Shown in pieces: positions 46,312 through 58,100 of a stretch of 64,000 nt of DNA (positions are counted from its first letter, which is position 1; every line of letters starts with the position of its first letter). The stretch is taken from contig JAZGTN010000028.1 of NCBI GenBank assembly GCA_037783415.1, forward strand, positions 4,412,501 to 4,476,500, given 5' to 3'. This DNA is from Leptasterias polaris (lineage: Eukaryota; Echinodermata; Asteroidea; Forcipulatida; Asteriidae). The notes beneath the pieces were generated by a model. That model was not told the origin of the DNA. It ran no database searches and was given only the letters and a program-made list of their open reading frames with translations. The position numbers and the translations under genes are program-made.

Positions 46312-46987
46312 CAAGGGCGTCGATGGGTGGGGGACGGGGGGGCCATGTCCCCCCACTTTTTAGACTGGGGGGGGACAGCATATCAGATGTCCCCCCCCCC
46401 CCACTTTTTGATTGACTGTTCATTAGAAATATGCAACAAAATATACAAATATACATCATTTTCTTGATTTAATATTTCACTTACAATTTGTGCTCAAATA
46501 AAAGAATAGCGAACAAACGGTGAAATGTTTTCTTCATTTTCATCTTTTTTTCTGATGGACCACGCGCAGAATGGTATTTTGGACCTATTTCCGTTCTAGA
46601 AATAGACGACAAGTTTCGTCCAAGACATGAACGCCAAAATCCCGCTTACATACCTTGTTATCATTCAAGTTATGCGTCGTTTGTGTATGCTATAAATGTA
46701 CGGTACACGATCCTGGCCCTCCACACAATAAAAGGAAGTCTGTGTGTGCGCGCACGTGCAAATGTGTTACATTTTGTTACAATCGCACAACGCACAAAAT
46801 GTAGTAAAATCCAGTATTTTGTTTTTTCGAAGAGTTTCAAGCTGACACACGATAAACGCCGGACTCCCGAAGCATATTAAAATGGATATGTAAAAGTAAT
46901 GGTGTGGGATGCAAATAATGTAAGATGTATTTTTTTCAAGACTTCTCGCCCGTCCCCCCTACTTTTCAGTAGCGATCGACGCCCTTG
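46312..46987. mobile_element. 676-bp hAT-like non-autonomous transposon
   Basis: Flanked by an exact 8-bp duplication, GGTGTATA, at 46304-46311 and 46988-46995. Terminal inverted repeats CAAGGGCGTCGAT and ATCGACGCCCTTG; next to them GGGGGACGGGGGGG is matched by CCGTCCCCCC. An 8-bp duplication is the hAT hallmark. No transposase ORF. It sits 21 bp after the donor of gene C's last EGF exon. Confidence 0.88.
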
Positions 46988-47047
46988 GGTGTATATAGTA
47001 CGTCTGTGTTTATTTCAAAAATTTTTTTTAGTTTTCTTTCTTTTTAG

Positions 47048-47094
47048 TTTTGAATTGGTTTGAAAACATGGACTGCGTTTATTACCAGTCTTAA
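47048..47094 (+). pseudogene. Residual PAN exon of gene C
   Basis: After ttttctttctttttag the frame in the correct phase reads VLNWFENMDCVYYQS and stops. It matches the last residues of the PAN exons of A and B ([12 protein letters not shown]). The other 75 or so residues of the domain are gone. The DNA after the stop (ACGGCTTAAATGCTTGG) is also homologous to the 3' UTRs of A and B. Confidence 0.75.
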
Positions 47095-47960
47095 TGTATA
47101 ACGGCTTAAATGCTTGGCCATATTACACTTTCGTTCCATTTTATTGACCAAAAAAGGGCGATAATTTATGATTATAATAATGTACGTTCGTTTGAAACTT
47201 ATATAAGCACTGTTTTCTTATATCTAAACTACACACCATTTTTCACAATATGTTAATTTTGAACGTGTGTGTTAACGTACATCTTAATGTTACTAAAATG
47301 CACTTGCACGCCGGTCTTGATATTTGATCCTCATTTCAGATTCATTTTTTCATGACTGTTTATATGTACAAAATATGTTCGATTGTGTAACTGGTATTTT
47401 TTATTTTTATTTTTTTTTGGGGGGGGGAGTTTACTAAGAGGTTTGAATCAAGTTAGTCTATACATGACTATCTATTTGCATTTGTTGCACTAATTAATTT
47501 GCATCTGTTGCACTTATTGCCAACCAATTTTAACCTTTTTTTGTCGGGATCCCTCGCATAACATTTTGTAAGGATCCTTTTTTGAAAGCTTTTTGTCATA
47601 TATTTTATTCACTTTTGTTCAAATGTAGTTTCTTTTAAAGTGAAGTGGGTGCCTACAAACAAACTAAAAAAGGGCGTATTTGGCTGTCATAAGAATCTCA
47701 AACTTAGCTTCAATCCGGGCTTCTGGACATTCGGGGACCGGGGAGGGACACTGGTGCCCTCTCCGTATTTTCAAAAGTTCTCAAGCGTTTTTTAAGAAAA
47801 TTGCCGTAAATGTTAATTTTTGTTTTTTGAAATTTTTTAGTCAAATATCGGGGGGGGGTTCTCAATAATTTCCGTATTTTTGCCCAAATGCTTTAAAACT
47901 TTTCCAAATTGCTTATTTATTTTATTTTTTTATTATTTTTTTTTCCTCGGGGGGGAAAAC
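47095..47960. other. 3' flank of gene C
   Basis: Contains G runs near 47415-47428 and 47851-47858 and T-rich stretches. No gene recognised. The A/T-rich end leads into the minus-strand LINE. Confidence 0.4.
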
Positions 47961-50900
47961 AACTTTTATTCAATTAAACATACATCCTCTTGCAAATCAC
48001 CACAAATGTAATAGAAAACAAATAAACTAAATTACTTATTACAGAGAGTAGAGAATATATCCCATTTCAAATTAAATTTGGCGAGTTTGTCATTTGTGAT
48101 GCAGATGAATTTTTCTAATTGAAAGTACCGTTTAAGCTCTTTTTTGAATGATAAGAAAGAAGGTTTACTGCCGTTCATCTTCATTCTATAAATATGGTAA
48201 CGGCCAAGCAGTAGAACTAAATTAAGGGCAGTCATTTTCTTATTCAGAATACCGAATAGTTTGGCCTCATGGTCTAAATAAACAATTATATCCAGGTCAT
48301 CCTTGATCCACCCATTGATTTCGGTCCAAAATGACGTAGAAAACTCGCAAGTACAAAATAGGTGGATCAGGGTTTCACTCTCAGAATGACAGAAGGAACA
48401 TAAATCGCTCTCCCTTTTCCCAATTTTAGCCAAAAAAGAATTAGTACCCAGTATTCTATGAGTCAGTCGATATTGGAACCACCGTAATCTTGTATCACAC
48501 GCGTAGGCCTAACTGTAAAGGGCATACTGCAGAAAACGGACCATTTTGATTGTTGGAAAAGGGTGCCCAATTTTGTTTCCCATTTATAAATAAACTTGCT
48601 AACCACAATTTTTTCAGACGTAAGAATTTGGTAAAACCGAGTAGAACCCTTTTTATCTTGTAAAAGTGTTTCCAAATTAAACGGAATAAAAGGATAAGGA
48701 GTGTCAGATGTACCACCCGTAAGTAAGTTACTGAAGGATTTCTTTAGGGCCTTAATGACCCCAAGGTATTCTAAAAAAATTGTCTTGATACTGTACTTTA
48801 ACTTAAAGTGATCTAAACTCAGGAAGGTGCCATTATCATCCAATAGATCGCTCACAAAATTAACCCCTTTATTATACCAGTGATAGTAAAAAATACAATT
48901 GTTACCTATTGTAACTCTGTGGTTGTTCCACAAGACATTCCTGTAGAGATCATTCTGGTTAACTGGAACATGACATTGTACAAAGGAACTCCAAGCATTA
49001 AAAACATGCACCCAGAACTGATTTGGCTTTGTGGCCCCTGAGTGATCGAGTAATCCGTGAATAGCCACCTTCTATGAAAAGCACGTTGGGAATTTTAGCA
49101 ATTTTATATAATAAACTACACCAGCCGCAAGTCTCATTCGCTTTCAATAGTCTGCGGACCCATGTACACTTAAGAGCCTTAATATAGGAGCTCAAATCTA
49201 CCATTTTAACACCTCCAAGACTGTAATTCTTGATCATTTGATTCCTAGCGACTCTGTCGCCACCTTTCCAAATAAATTTATACAGCACGCTGTTTAAATG
49301 TTTTATAACATGCGGTGGCGGGTTAGGGAGTGACAGAATAAGGAAAGTATATTGAGATAAAACAAGCGATTTAACTACTGTGACACGCCCAAGTACAGTT
49401 AGATTTCTTTTGGACCATTGATCAATAAGACTTTTAGTAGATTCTAACACTCTGTTATAGTTAACGGTCACCATTTTATCAAGGTTAGTTGAAAAATCGA
49501 TGCCGAGGGCTCTAAAGATATCATGAGGTTTGACCCAGTTAACATTATGATCACATAGACCTTTTTGGCGTCCCTTATTTCCACCAATCCACACCGCATT
49601 AGTTTTCTCAATATTTACCTTAAGACCAGAAATACTAGCAAAATCTTTAAGCAATTTAAAGGCTCTATCGAAGGAACGTTGTGAACCGTCCAAAAACAAC
49701 ACTGTATCGTCAGCATACTGGGAAAGCGTATATTCCTTGACATCGATTACAATTCCCTTTAGAATCTTGTCTCTGCGAATCATCGTGCCCATTATTTCTG
49801 CGCACAGTAAAAACAAATATGGGCTCAGACCGTCCCCTTGTCTACAGCCACGGCCTACTTCAAAGGATTCGGATAGGAACCATTAACTAAGACTGACGCT
49901 TTCGCTCCATTATAAAAAACCTGAAACCACTTTTGTTATGGAAGGGCCAAAATTAAACTTATCCAATACCTTAAGAATAAATTCATGAGAAACTGAATCA
50001 AATGCCTTTTCAAAGTCTATTAACAAAAACATACCAGGAATTGTGTTACACTCCGTGTAATTAAGCAAATCATACATTAAACGAATATTCTCACCTATAT
50101 AACGCCCTTGCAGAAAACCTTTCTGATTGTCATGAATTAAAGTCGGGAGACATGTTTTAAGTCTCTCTGCTATACAACCAGACGCTAATTTGTAGGAAGT
50201 GTTTAACAGTGAGATAGGCCTCCAGTTCTTTAAAAACTGGCGAGGTTTATTCCCTTTGGGTAGTAAAGTAATAATACCATATTGCTGAGTAACAGAAAGT
50301 TTGTCAGTATCATAGCCGTAATTAAGAGAACGTAATAAATAACATGATAGATCTGAGAAGAAAAACTTATAAAATTCAAAACTAAAACCATCGGAGCCTG
50401 GCGACTTCCCGTTCTTGGTGTTCTTTAAAACACTTAATATTTCACTATGAGTAAGGGGACCCTCAATACTGTTACGTAAAACATTAGAAAGAACTGGAAA
50501 TTCAGAATTATCAACAATTGATTGCCAGTTGACAGTAGTTACTTCATCTGAGACAGAATACAATCTCTTATAAAAGTAACCGGCCTCCTTAGTGATGTCA
50601 GCCGAAGTGTTAAGCTTGTTACCATCATCTTTTGTAACGCGACTGATTGTTTTGTTAGAAAAATTACGTTTTTCCATATTGAGAAAGTATTTCGATGGTT
50701 TTTCACCGTGCTCCATCCATCTTGTTCTAGACCTGACCATAACACCATCCATTTTTATTTTACGAAGCTGAACAAGGTTTGCTTGTTTGGAGTTAAATGT
50801 ATCCAACAGGCTGTTGTCGCCATCGGCAATCCTGTCTGACAAAACCTTAATTTCGTTTTCAAGGCGAGCTTCTTCAACTCTGCTGTTTTTTTTCTTCCAA

Positions 50901-51190
50901 GAAGCATAAGAAATTGTTTTAGCCCTAATTTCCATCAGTAACATTTCAAAAAAAAGCTGATCGTTAACCGTAAAAAAAAAATCTCTGGGATGAACTGTGT
51001 GTAAATTTGGGCGCCGATATGGTGAAGCAGCGTATGTTTCGACAACCTCACTTATTACTTTCTTAATCTGCTCAACATATACTTTATCTGTAAGAAACGA
51101 ATTATTAAATTTCCAATAACCGGGTCCTCTATCGATCTGATTAAAATCAAATTGAATATCGATTAGTGAATCATTATGGTCGGTGCATCA
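47961..51190 (-). mobile_element. L1-like LINE, 5'-truncated, broken ORF2
   Basis: Minus-strand pieces: from about 51190 to 49910 (RSRTRWMEHGEKPSKYFLN, NGKSPGSDGFSFEFY, NWRPISLLNTSYK, LIDFEKAFDSVSH), 49816-48998 (SQYADDTVLFLDG catalytic box, KVNIEKTNAVWIGG), 49068-48463, and 48433-48032 with a zinc-finger-like CSFCHSESETLIHLFCTC. Almost all of the endonuclease is missing. Frame breaks occur near 49,900, 49,060 and 48,450. The 3' tail reaches about 47,961. The WMEHGEKPSKYFL motif is characteristic of L1/Tx1-type elements. It lies between gene C and RAD50. Confidence 0.85.
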
Positions 51191-51475
51191 TTATGGTCGG
51201 TAAGTAGTTTGCAACGGCTAAATCCTCAAATTTTTCCACGAAAAAAACAATGATCTCTATAAAGTTCCAGCCCCATGTTTCAACAACAATCTTCCAAGTC
51301 TCTGCTTAAACTATAACATTTCAAGATTCAAACAATTTAAGATTCACCTTTCAAAAGGAAAACAGATTTCTCTTCTCATCATTTTACAACTTTCAGCATT
51401 TAAGAAAATAACTATTAAATAATACAGCGCATTATTAGGTGAACAAGACCTGACAATGATCCCTTATAGACCGTG
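51191..51475. other. Spacer between LINE and MITE
   Basis: A short direct repeat, TCATTATGGTCGGT, occurs at about 51172-51185 and 51187-51200. Nothing else recognised. Confidence 0.4.
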
Positions 51476-51600
51476 CAAGTATCGCGCGTATTCGCACATT
51501 TTTGGGACCAATTTGGACCCATGCTTTAACGCGCGAAGGAAACCAACTCGTTCCCGGTAACGGGTCCCAATGTTCAAACATGCCGAGACTTGCAGTCTAT
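51476..51600. mobile_element. 125-bp MITE, relative of the 706-bp element
   Basis: Left ATAGACCGTGCAAGTATCGC, right GAGACTTGCAGTCTAT. The ends match those of 36992-37697. The interior has CGGTAACGGG. Confidence 0.7.
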
Positions 51601-52142
51601 TGTCAAGTTATAAATCTTGTGTATGTTAAATTGTTCGTAACAGGATGAAGACTTCAATTGTCAGGTATCGGATGGAACAGCAACTAGTAAACATAACGGA
51701 AATTTGTAAAAGGTAAAAATTATACAGAAGGGAGAACTGTGATTCCCTCTTTGGCAAACTCATACAACAGAGACAAATCCACAGGACAAGTTCCTATTGA
51801 GTTCGGTAGTCTCCCAATTTCAAATCTACTCCGGGGCAGTAGATAAAAAGCAGGACAAGTCCTTTTGAAATCAGTAGTCTCCCAATTCCAATCTACTCCG
51901 CGGCAGTAGATAAACAGCAAGACATGTTCTTATAAGAGCAATGTACAAAGCAAAGTAGATATTATCACATGATGTTGCCCTTAACAAACTGAACAAGTAA
52001 AAGGCAATTATACAGCCAGATGTATAAAAGCCAATAACCTCATCCCGCCCCTCTGTGAATTCTTCCACATGAATTACCAAATCGCAATCCAACCACAAAA
52101 CCCAGGCAGATTAATAAACAAAACAATTTACCGTACATAATC
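51601..52142. other. 3' flank of RAD50
   Basis: Two near copies of GTAGTCTCCCAATT-CAAATCTACTCCG-GGCAGTAGATAAA lie at about 51805-51850 and 51882-51916, a roughly 75-bp tandem duplication. No gene recognised. Confidence 0.5.
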
Positions 52143-52148
52143 TTTATT
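52143..52148 (-). terminator. Polyadenylation signal of RAD50
   Basis: AATAAA on the minus strand, 40 bp after the RAD50 stop codon. Spacing and position fit cleavage shortly downstream. Confidence 0.7.
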
Positions 52149-52187
52149 AAAAATATGGCTGATGGACACTATAAGAAGTCCAGGAAA

Positions 52188-55100
52188 TCATGCCACAGCC
52201 TGAAGCGTTCCAATTTCACGCCTGGCAATTCTTGATTTGTGTCTGCAAAGATTCATCAGAAAAAGAGAAAGGAAAAAACGTCAATTCTACTTATTTTTTT
52301 AGTCATAATTTATTATCAGAGATGGAGCTTAATATTATCGTCATCCTTTTGAGTTGGAAAGCAACGATTGTGTATTTATTTGGTTTTTGTTTGTTTTAAA
52401 TCCCACCAAGCACTAGAAGCTGATGAGTTTTGGGCCATTGAGATAACCAACTACAAAAATGCTTCATCACTCACTATTTCCCCCTATTGACCCCTTGCTT
52501 GAAGCGAAACGCACCACTGCACGTCTACCATGTCAGCCATTTTGGGAGTCAATTCCTTTGAGTACATTTTGACTCCAAAAATGGCAAGCAGGATTGGTGC
52601 GTGTAGGCTATGTGTGTTGCACAACATGAAAGGATTCAATGTATAAATATTAGTATTTTGAATGTTATTGTATATATTTGGTCATGAAATCAAAGATGCC
52701 TCATAAGTGAACTTAATCACTGTAGCTCTCAAGGCTCAGGAAACCTGTAAACAAGGGTGCTTGCTATGTGAACCAGAAACACTGGGGTTAACCCCTACTC
52801 TTCCACGATAAGTGTTCTGGGTTCTTTTACGTGCACTAACAATCCTAGTAAATGGGACCTACTGCTTAATGTCCCATCAGAAGGACAAAGTATGGTAAAA
52901 CATCTTGCTCAATGACACAAGTGCCACGACCAGGATTCGAACCCACAATCTGCTGATGTGAGAAACAGTCAGTTGTGCCTGATCGGGAGACACTCCACCA
53001 TGGGCAGCCTTAAAATCCAACAACTTACTCGCGATCCTTGGTGATGCGGTAGAAGTAATCAGTGTAGTCCGAGTGCCCAAGAAGCTCAACGAAGTCTTCA
53101 TCGTGGGTGATGATAATCAGCTGGAAGTTATGCTGTTGCTCCCGATTCTTGATTATTCTGTGTTACCATGGAAACATACCAGGTCAGTTAATAAAAAAAT
53201 ACCTCCGCTTAATACTAAAATCTGTCACCAAAATTCAGTTTCTTAAAGATGTACTTTTTTTGTAAAGGGGAGAAAGGGACTACATAAACAGACCCTGCAA
53301 AATAATCCAACTGTGAAGTGACCAGCATGAAAATGGTTATTGATCGTAGAAATATCTCCATTTTCATTATGTGTCGATTGACTGGTTTATGAACCAAGAG
53401 CCCAGTTTCAAAGAGCTGCTTAAGCAGAAAAATTTTCTACGCAAAAATAAGCAGCAGGCCTGATGCTTTGATTTTGAACAGGCAAGGGCACCAAGGCGTC
53501 TTGTCCTGGTCAAGGGCACCTCTATGAGGTAAACTGTAAACTTCCATTGGAATATTCAAGGGGCACCAAGACTATGACCAAGTACATTTGCCTCTGTTGG
53601 CCCCCATGAAGTATCAGGCCTGGAGCAGGACACCAGTCACATTATAGTATATGTGAGAATGTATTTTGGTTGGTAACCTTAATCTGGTAAGCATAATATT
53701 GATGTGCTTAGCTACTTTTTCTTCTCTTTGAAAATGGGCCCTGTTCTTGCACAGTCAGACATGAATGGTTCCTTTTCCTGTATTTTGGAAAAGAACTTGA
53801 AGAAACGATAAAGGTTATAGGAACGATAAATACTTACTCAACTAATGCATGTGCCAAGCTCTCAATATTATCCTTGTCTAGATTGGTAGTTGGTTCATCT
53901 AAAGCCAGAATTCCACAGCTCAGGCAGAAGGTCTCCGCTAAAGCAAGACGGATGAGCAAAGAGGCTAGGACCTAGATAGAAGGAACAAATAACGACTGAC
54001 CCAAGGGCTTATACAAACTGCCTGAAAACATCAAAAACAGAACATTCCAGACTTTCAAGAAACTCCTGAAGTCATATCTCTTTCATATTACCAGCAATTT
54101 TTATTATCATCATACATTTCTGGTAATGAAACCAAGAAAGCCTCAAAAGTGATCACTGTAGCTCACAAGCCTGAGGAAACCTGTAAACAAGGGTGCTTGC
54201 TATGTGATCCAGAAACACTGGGGTTAACCTCTACACTTCCACGATAAGTTGTCTTGGTTCTTTTACGTGCACTACCAATCCTAGTACATCTGAGGGACGA
54301 AGCAATTATGGAAAAATATCTTGCTCAAGGACACAAGTGCCACGACATGGACTCGAACCCACACTCTGCTGATCAGAAACACCAGAGCTTGGGTCCAGTG
54401 AATAACCGTGCTTGTTTGAGCTTCAGCGCCTTAGAGCACGACTTTGTATGGTGTTGTCGCTTTATAAGAGTCAATTGTAATACCTGACTTATGATCAACG
54501 CAACTGAAAACAAATTAATGAAAATAATTTATTATAACCTAGCGGGAGACTACAAAGAAAGTTCCAAACGAACGTTAACAAAAGATTGAGGAAACTGGAA
54601 AAACTAAATTGTTTGTATACTGGAGTGGGGAAAATATATTCAATACACTACAAATCAACAACAAACGACTGTTTATGGTAAGGACAACTGATGGATACTA
54701 AAACTTTGTAAAAGAAACAACAAAATAGCGACTAAAATAGAGGCTACATTTGACAAGGTTTTTGAACTGAAATAAAGGCTAGATTTTGCAAAGTTATTGA
54801 CCTGACCTTTTGACCTGCACTGCAACGACCTCTCATATCCAACCCCGTATCTCCCTTCACCATGACAACCTAAATCAAGGGAAGTAATCATCAACATGCA
54901 AATGAAATTAGTACGAGAAATCTGAAACTCAGAACAGATTAAAATCTCTGGGGAAGTATTCCCAAATGAGACATAAGAACCAATAATCTCCGGCATGGAG
55001 AGAGAATTATAAGACTTGAAACACAATCTTTACACCAGGATAGAGACAAGGGGTGGGGGGTTTAAAGACGGCTGATAAAGGAATGAGAGATTGTCAACTA

Positions 55101-58100
55101 CCCTCAGGTCTTAGTAGTTTTTGATTGAGTCGTAATATTGCAATACTGCCTGGTATCACAACATTGACCGATAACAATTTAATGCATCGTACGATAATCC
55201 CAACTATTTTAAATCTGCTTAAAAACATTCTCAAACATTAAAAAAATTAGTCTATAATTTCATCGCCAAGTGGGAAACAAAATAGAGTGTTAAGTTTACT
55301 AATTCTAAGTGGATGGTGGTACTTTTGGCTATTCCATTTTGCGTTACGCTAGGCTACGATGGTTTCAATATAGATCAGTTCTTGGTAAGGAGTTAATTCA
55401 TTCTTAGCTAAAATCGAAGGATAATGATCTGTCAATGAGAGAGTAAGACGCTCGTTCATTTATTTTGTCGATGTTGGTTTCCAACTATTTTTTTTGCCCA
55501 ATTTAGGGATTGGTTAGGGAATATTCTTAATCTTTCCTTTTTCCTTCCATTTTGGTAAACCGAAACCAGACTCACCCTATAATTGTAATTTTTACGCTGC
55601 TGAGTTCCTCCAGTCTCTTCATCCGAACGAATCTCCACATAATCAATGTCTGCATTAAATGGGGGGGGGGGGGGGGGGGGGGATGGGGGAGAAATTAAGC
55701 ATGTATCTTTAGGAATGAGAGAAATGACAATAAAAAAATGGTACACAAATTCAGCTGAATGCATTAAACACTTTGAACATAAGTATTTCTTGAAAAGAAA
55801 TTCTAGAATATAAACTCCCAGCAAGAACCCCAGAGACCAGACTTACATTTCAAGATTCAATAAATTGTTTTGCAATTTTAATGAAGGTTTGAAATTGATT
55901 AAATTTTCGCCAATGTTTGTAAAGTTTAAGTAAACATTCAAGTTAATTCATTTTAAATTTAATAAACATAATTCAAAGAAATTATTCCACAAGGTGTTTT
56001 CTTAATCCAAACACAAACCCTCCTACTTCTTAGATTTCGACAGTACATATTTTCAAATCAACGTCGGGAAATCCCAAGAGAAATAATCTGGAGATATTGT
56101 GAAATGTCACCTTGTCCTTTATACGTCATCCGCCACAAATCCCGGATTATCTTGTTAATCTCAGACATCTTCATTTGATGATAATTCATGACGGCTCTGA
56201 AATAAAAATAAAACAATTAATGAGAAGACGACAAAAGCAAAGGAAAAAAATGTATATATTTTAAGCATGTATTGTTACGTTTGTCATCTTCTGTTGTTTT
56301 TTAAATTTACTTTTTAAGAGGATCCCAAATTTGAAAAAAAATGATGGACTTACCCCTTGTGATTTTTTAATCTTAGACCAAAACTTAAAGTTTATTTGAT
56401 GCTTTAAGTTAATTTCTTGTCCTTTTTTCTTAAAATATGAACCAATCTGTCTAGAAAGAAAATGAAATATCAAAACGTAGACGGTGTAATGAAGGCAATG
56501 ACAGCTGATAAAGCTCACAGCTGTGGGCCTTCACATACAACTCCCAACTCCAAACATAAATCAACAGAGTCTGTTTCACTCCAAACTTGAGTTATTTGTT
56601 AAAGGTAGGGACCGGGTCATAGATAGGTTTTTGTCATTGAAATAATTACTTATAGGCAAAACTATAAAGTGTCTACTTCCTGAGGCGACAGCAGGTACCG
56701 ACCGCGTCTCATTCGCAAATGGACACCAACCCTCAGAAATCTGTGTTTACTTGCTGAGAAAACGGCAAAAACTGTCGCGGAATTTTCACAAGAATCCATC
56801 CACGTTTAGCGGGGTGATAACGGGTACCAACCACATCACCACCCCTCAGAAATCTGAGAACGATTCATGCATGAATTGTTGCTTCAATTTTTTTTGGAAA
56901 ATTGATCCAAGCCATACTTTGAAGGAAATCCTTTCTCAAAATAGTTTATACAGTCAACAGCTGCAGTGCTTCACACCAAGTAAGTTTTTTTGGTCATTAA
57001 AGTTTTGAGTCTTTACCAATCTATGACCCTACCTTTAAATGGTCAGAATGTTTTACTTTTTCATCATTGCCGCTGAGTTTATAGAAAAAATAATTCTCCT
57101 TCTGAAGAATATATCAATTCAACTTTTGATTGAATTTTGGCTTAAAGTCAACATAATTCCAAGCTAAACTTCTTATTCCTCAGAAGATTTCCCCAAAGAA
57201 TTTAATCAAATACAAACCTATCCAAAGCCTTGGAATATTTATCCAAATCGCTGTTTGCAATCTCAGTTGTCTGAAAAAAATAACAATCAAGAAACTAATT
57301 TAAGTATGATACATTATTGCTTTTTGGAAGAGTAATTATTTTCCATTAATATTGACTGGGCAGGCCTCGTTGTATGCGTTGTACATGCTGGATGATCAAT
57401 GGTGGGATACAAGTGCGGTACAAGTGAAAACACACATTCCCAAGAGACTTATTTTCTCACACATTAAGCCTGTGATAATCACTTCCTAAAAAGACAGGAG
57501 TTTGCTGGATAAAATACTTATGGGAGGAATCTATTCCAATGAAAATACGCCCCCTTTTTTGAAATCTGGACTTTAGGAATTGGACATTTTTTACAGAGTT
57601 TTTAGGTTTTAGTTTGATTTTTCCAAACTAGTTTTCCATTTACACGCAGACGCTAGATTATCTTATGAAAAATTGTTAATAATTTTAAAAAGCAATTGAA
57701 AAGGGGCTTTAAAAAAAGTATGGAAACTTTGCCAGAAGTGCTCCACTAGAATTTGTTTTTTACAGCGCTGTCCGTTATGCGATTAGGAACTTGCAGTCAG
57801 ATCAGAACAGATACCGGCATGAAGACAAAGACCAATGTGAAACATAGTCAAAGTATTACGTCAAGCAAACTAATTCTGTAACTCTGACAACCTATAAGTG
57901 TACAACACTTCACCATTGCTGAATCGGAACCTTGGTATTTGAATAAATTTTCTTTTACATTTTCTTTGAAAACTCTGTAAAAATGAGTCTATTCTGATAA
58001 AAATAATTTCCTCTGGCCCCAAATTTCATTTGTTTGTGTCGCATACAGATTAGTGTCTTGACCCACTCCTGTTGACTGTTGAATGCTGATTCACCGGAGC

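Larger units (their letters stand above)
34901..47094 (+). pseudogene. Gene C: decaying third EMI-EGF-PAN paralogue
   Basis: Usable exons: 34901-34903 (ATG alone), 40847-40935, 42080-42184, 42726-42814, 45567-45659, 46198-46290, 47048-47094. They sum to 519 nt, an open 172-residue frame. Residues 1-30 are a signal peptide (core LSVLYITLCVLFAG), 31-95 an EMI domain ([23 protein letters not shown]), 96-157 two intact EGF modules, and 158-172 a remnant of the PAN domain end (FENMDCVYYQS). Two further EGF exons (43066-43159, 44716-44810) are frameshifted and must be skipped. The ATG at the very end of the first exon gives the right phase; the ATG at 40851 gives the wrong one, and an unspliced start at 40820 is an alternative. 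It could be a pseudogene or a shortened functional protein. Confidence 0.6.
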
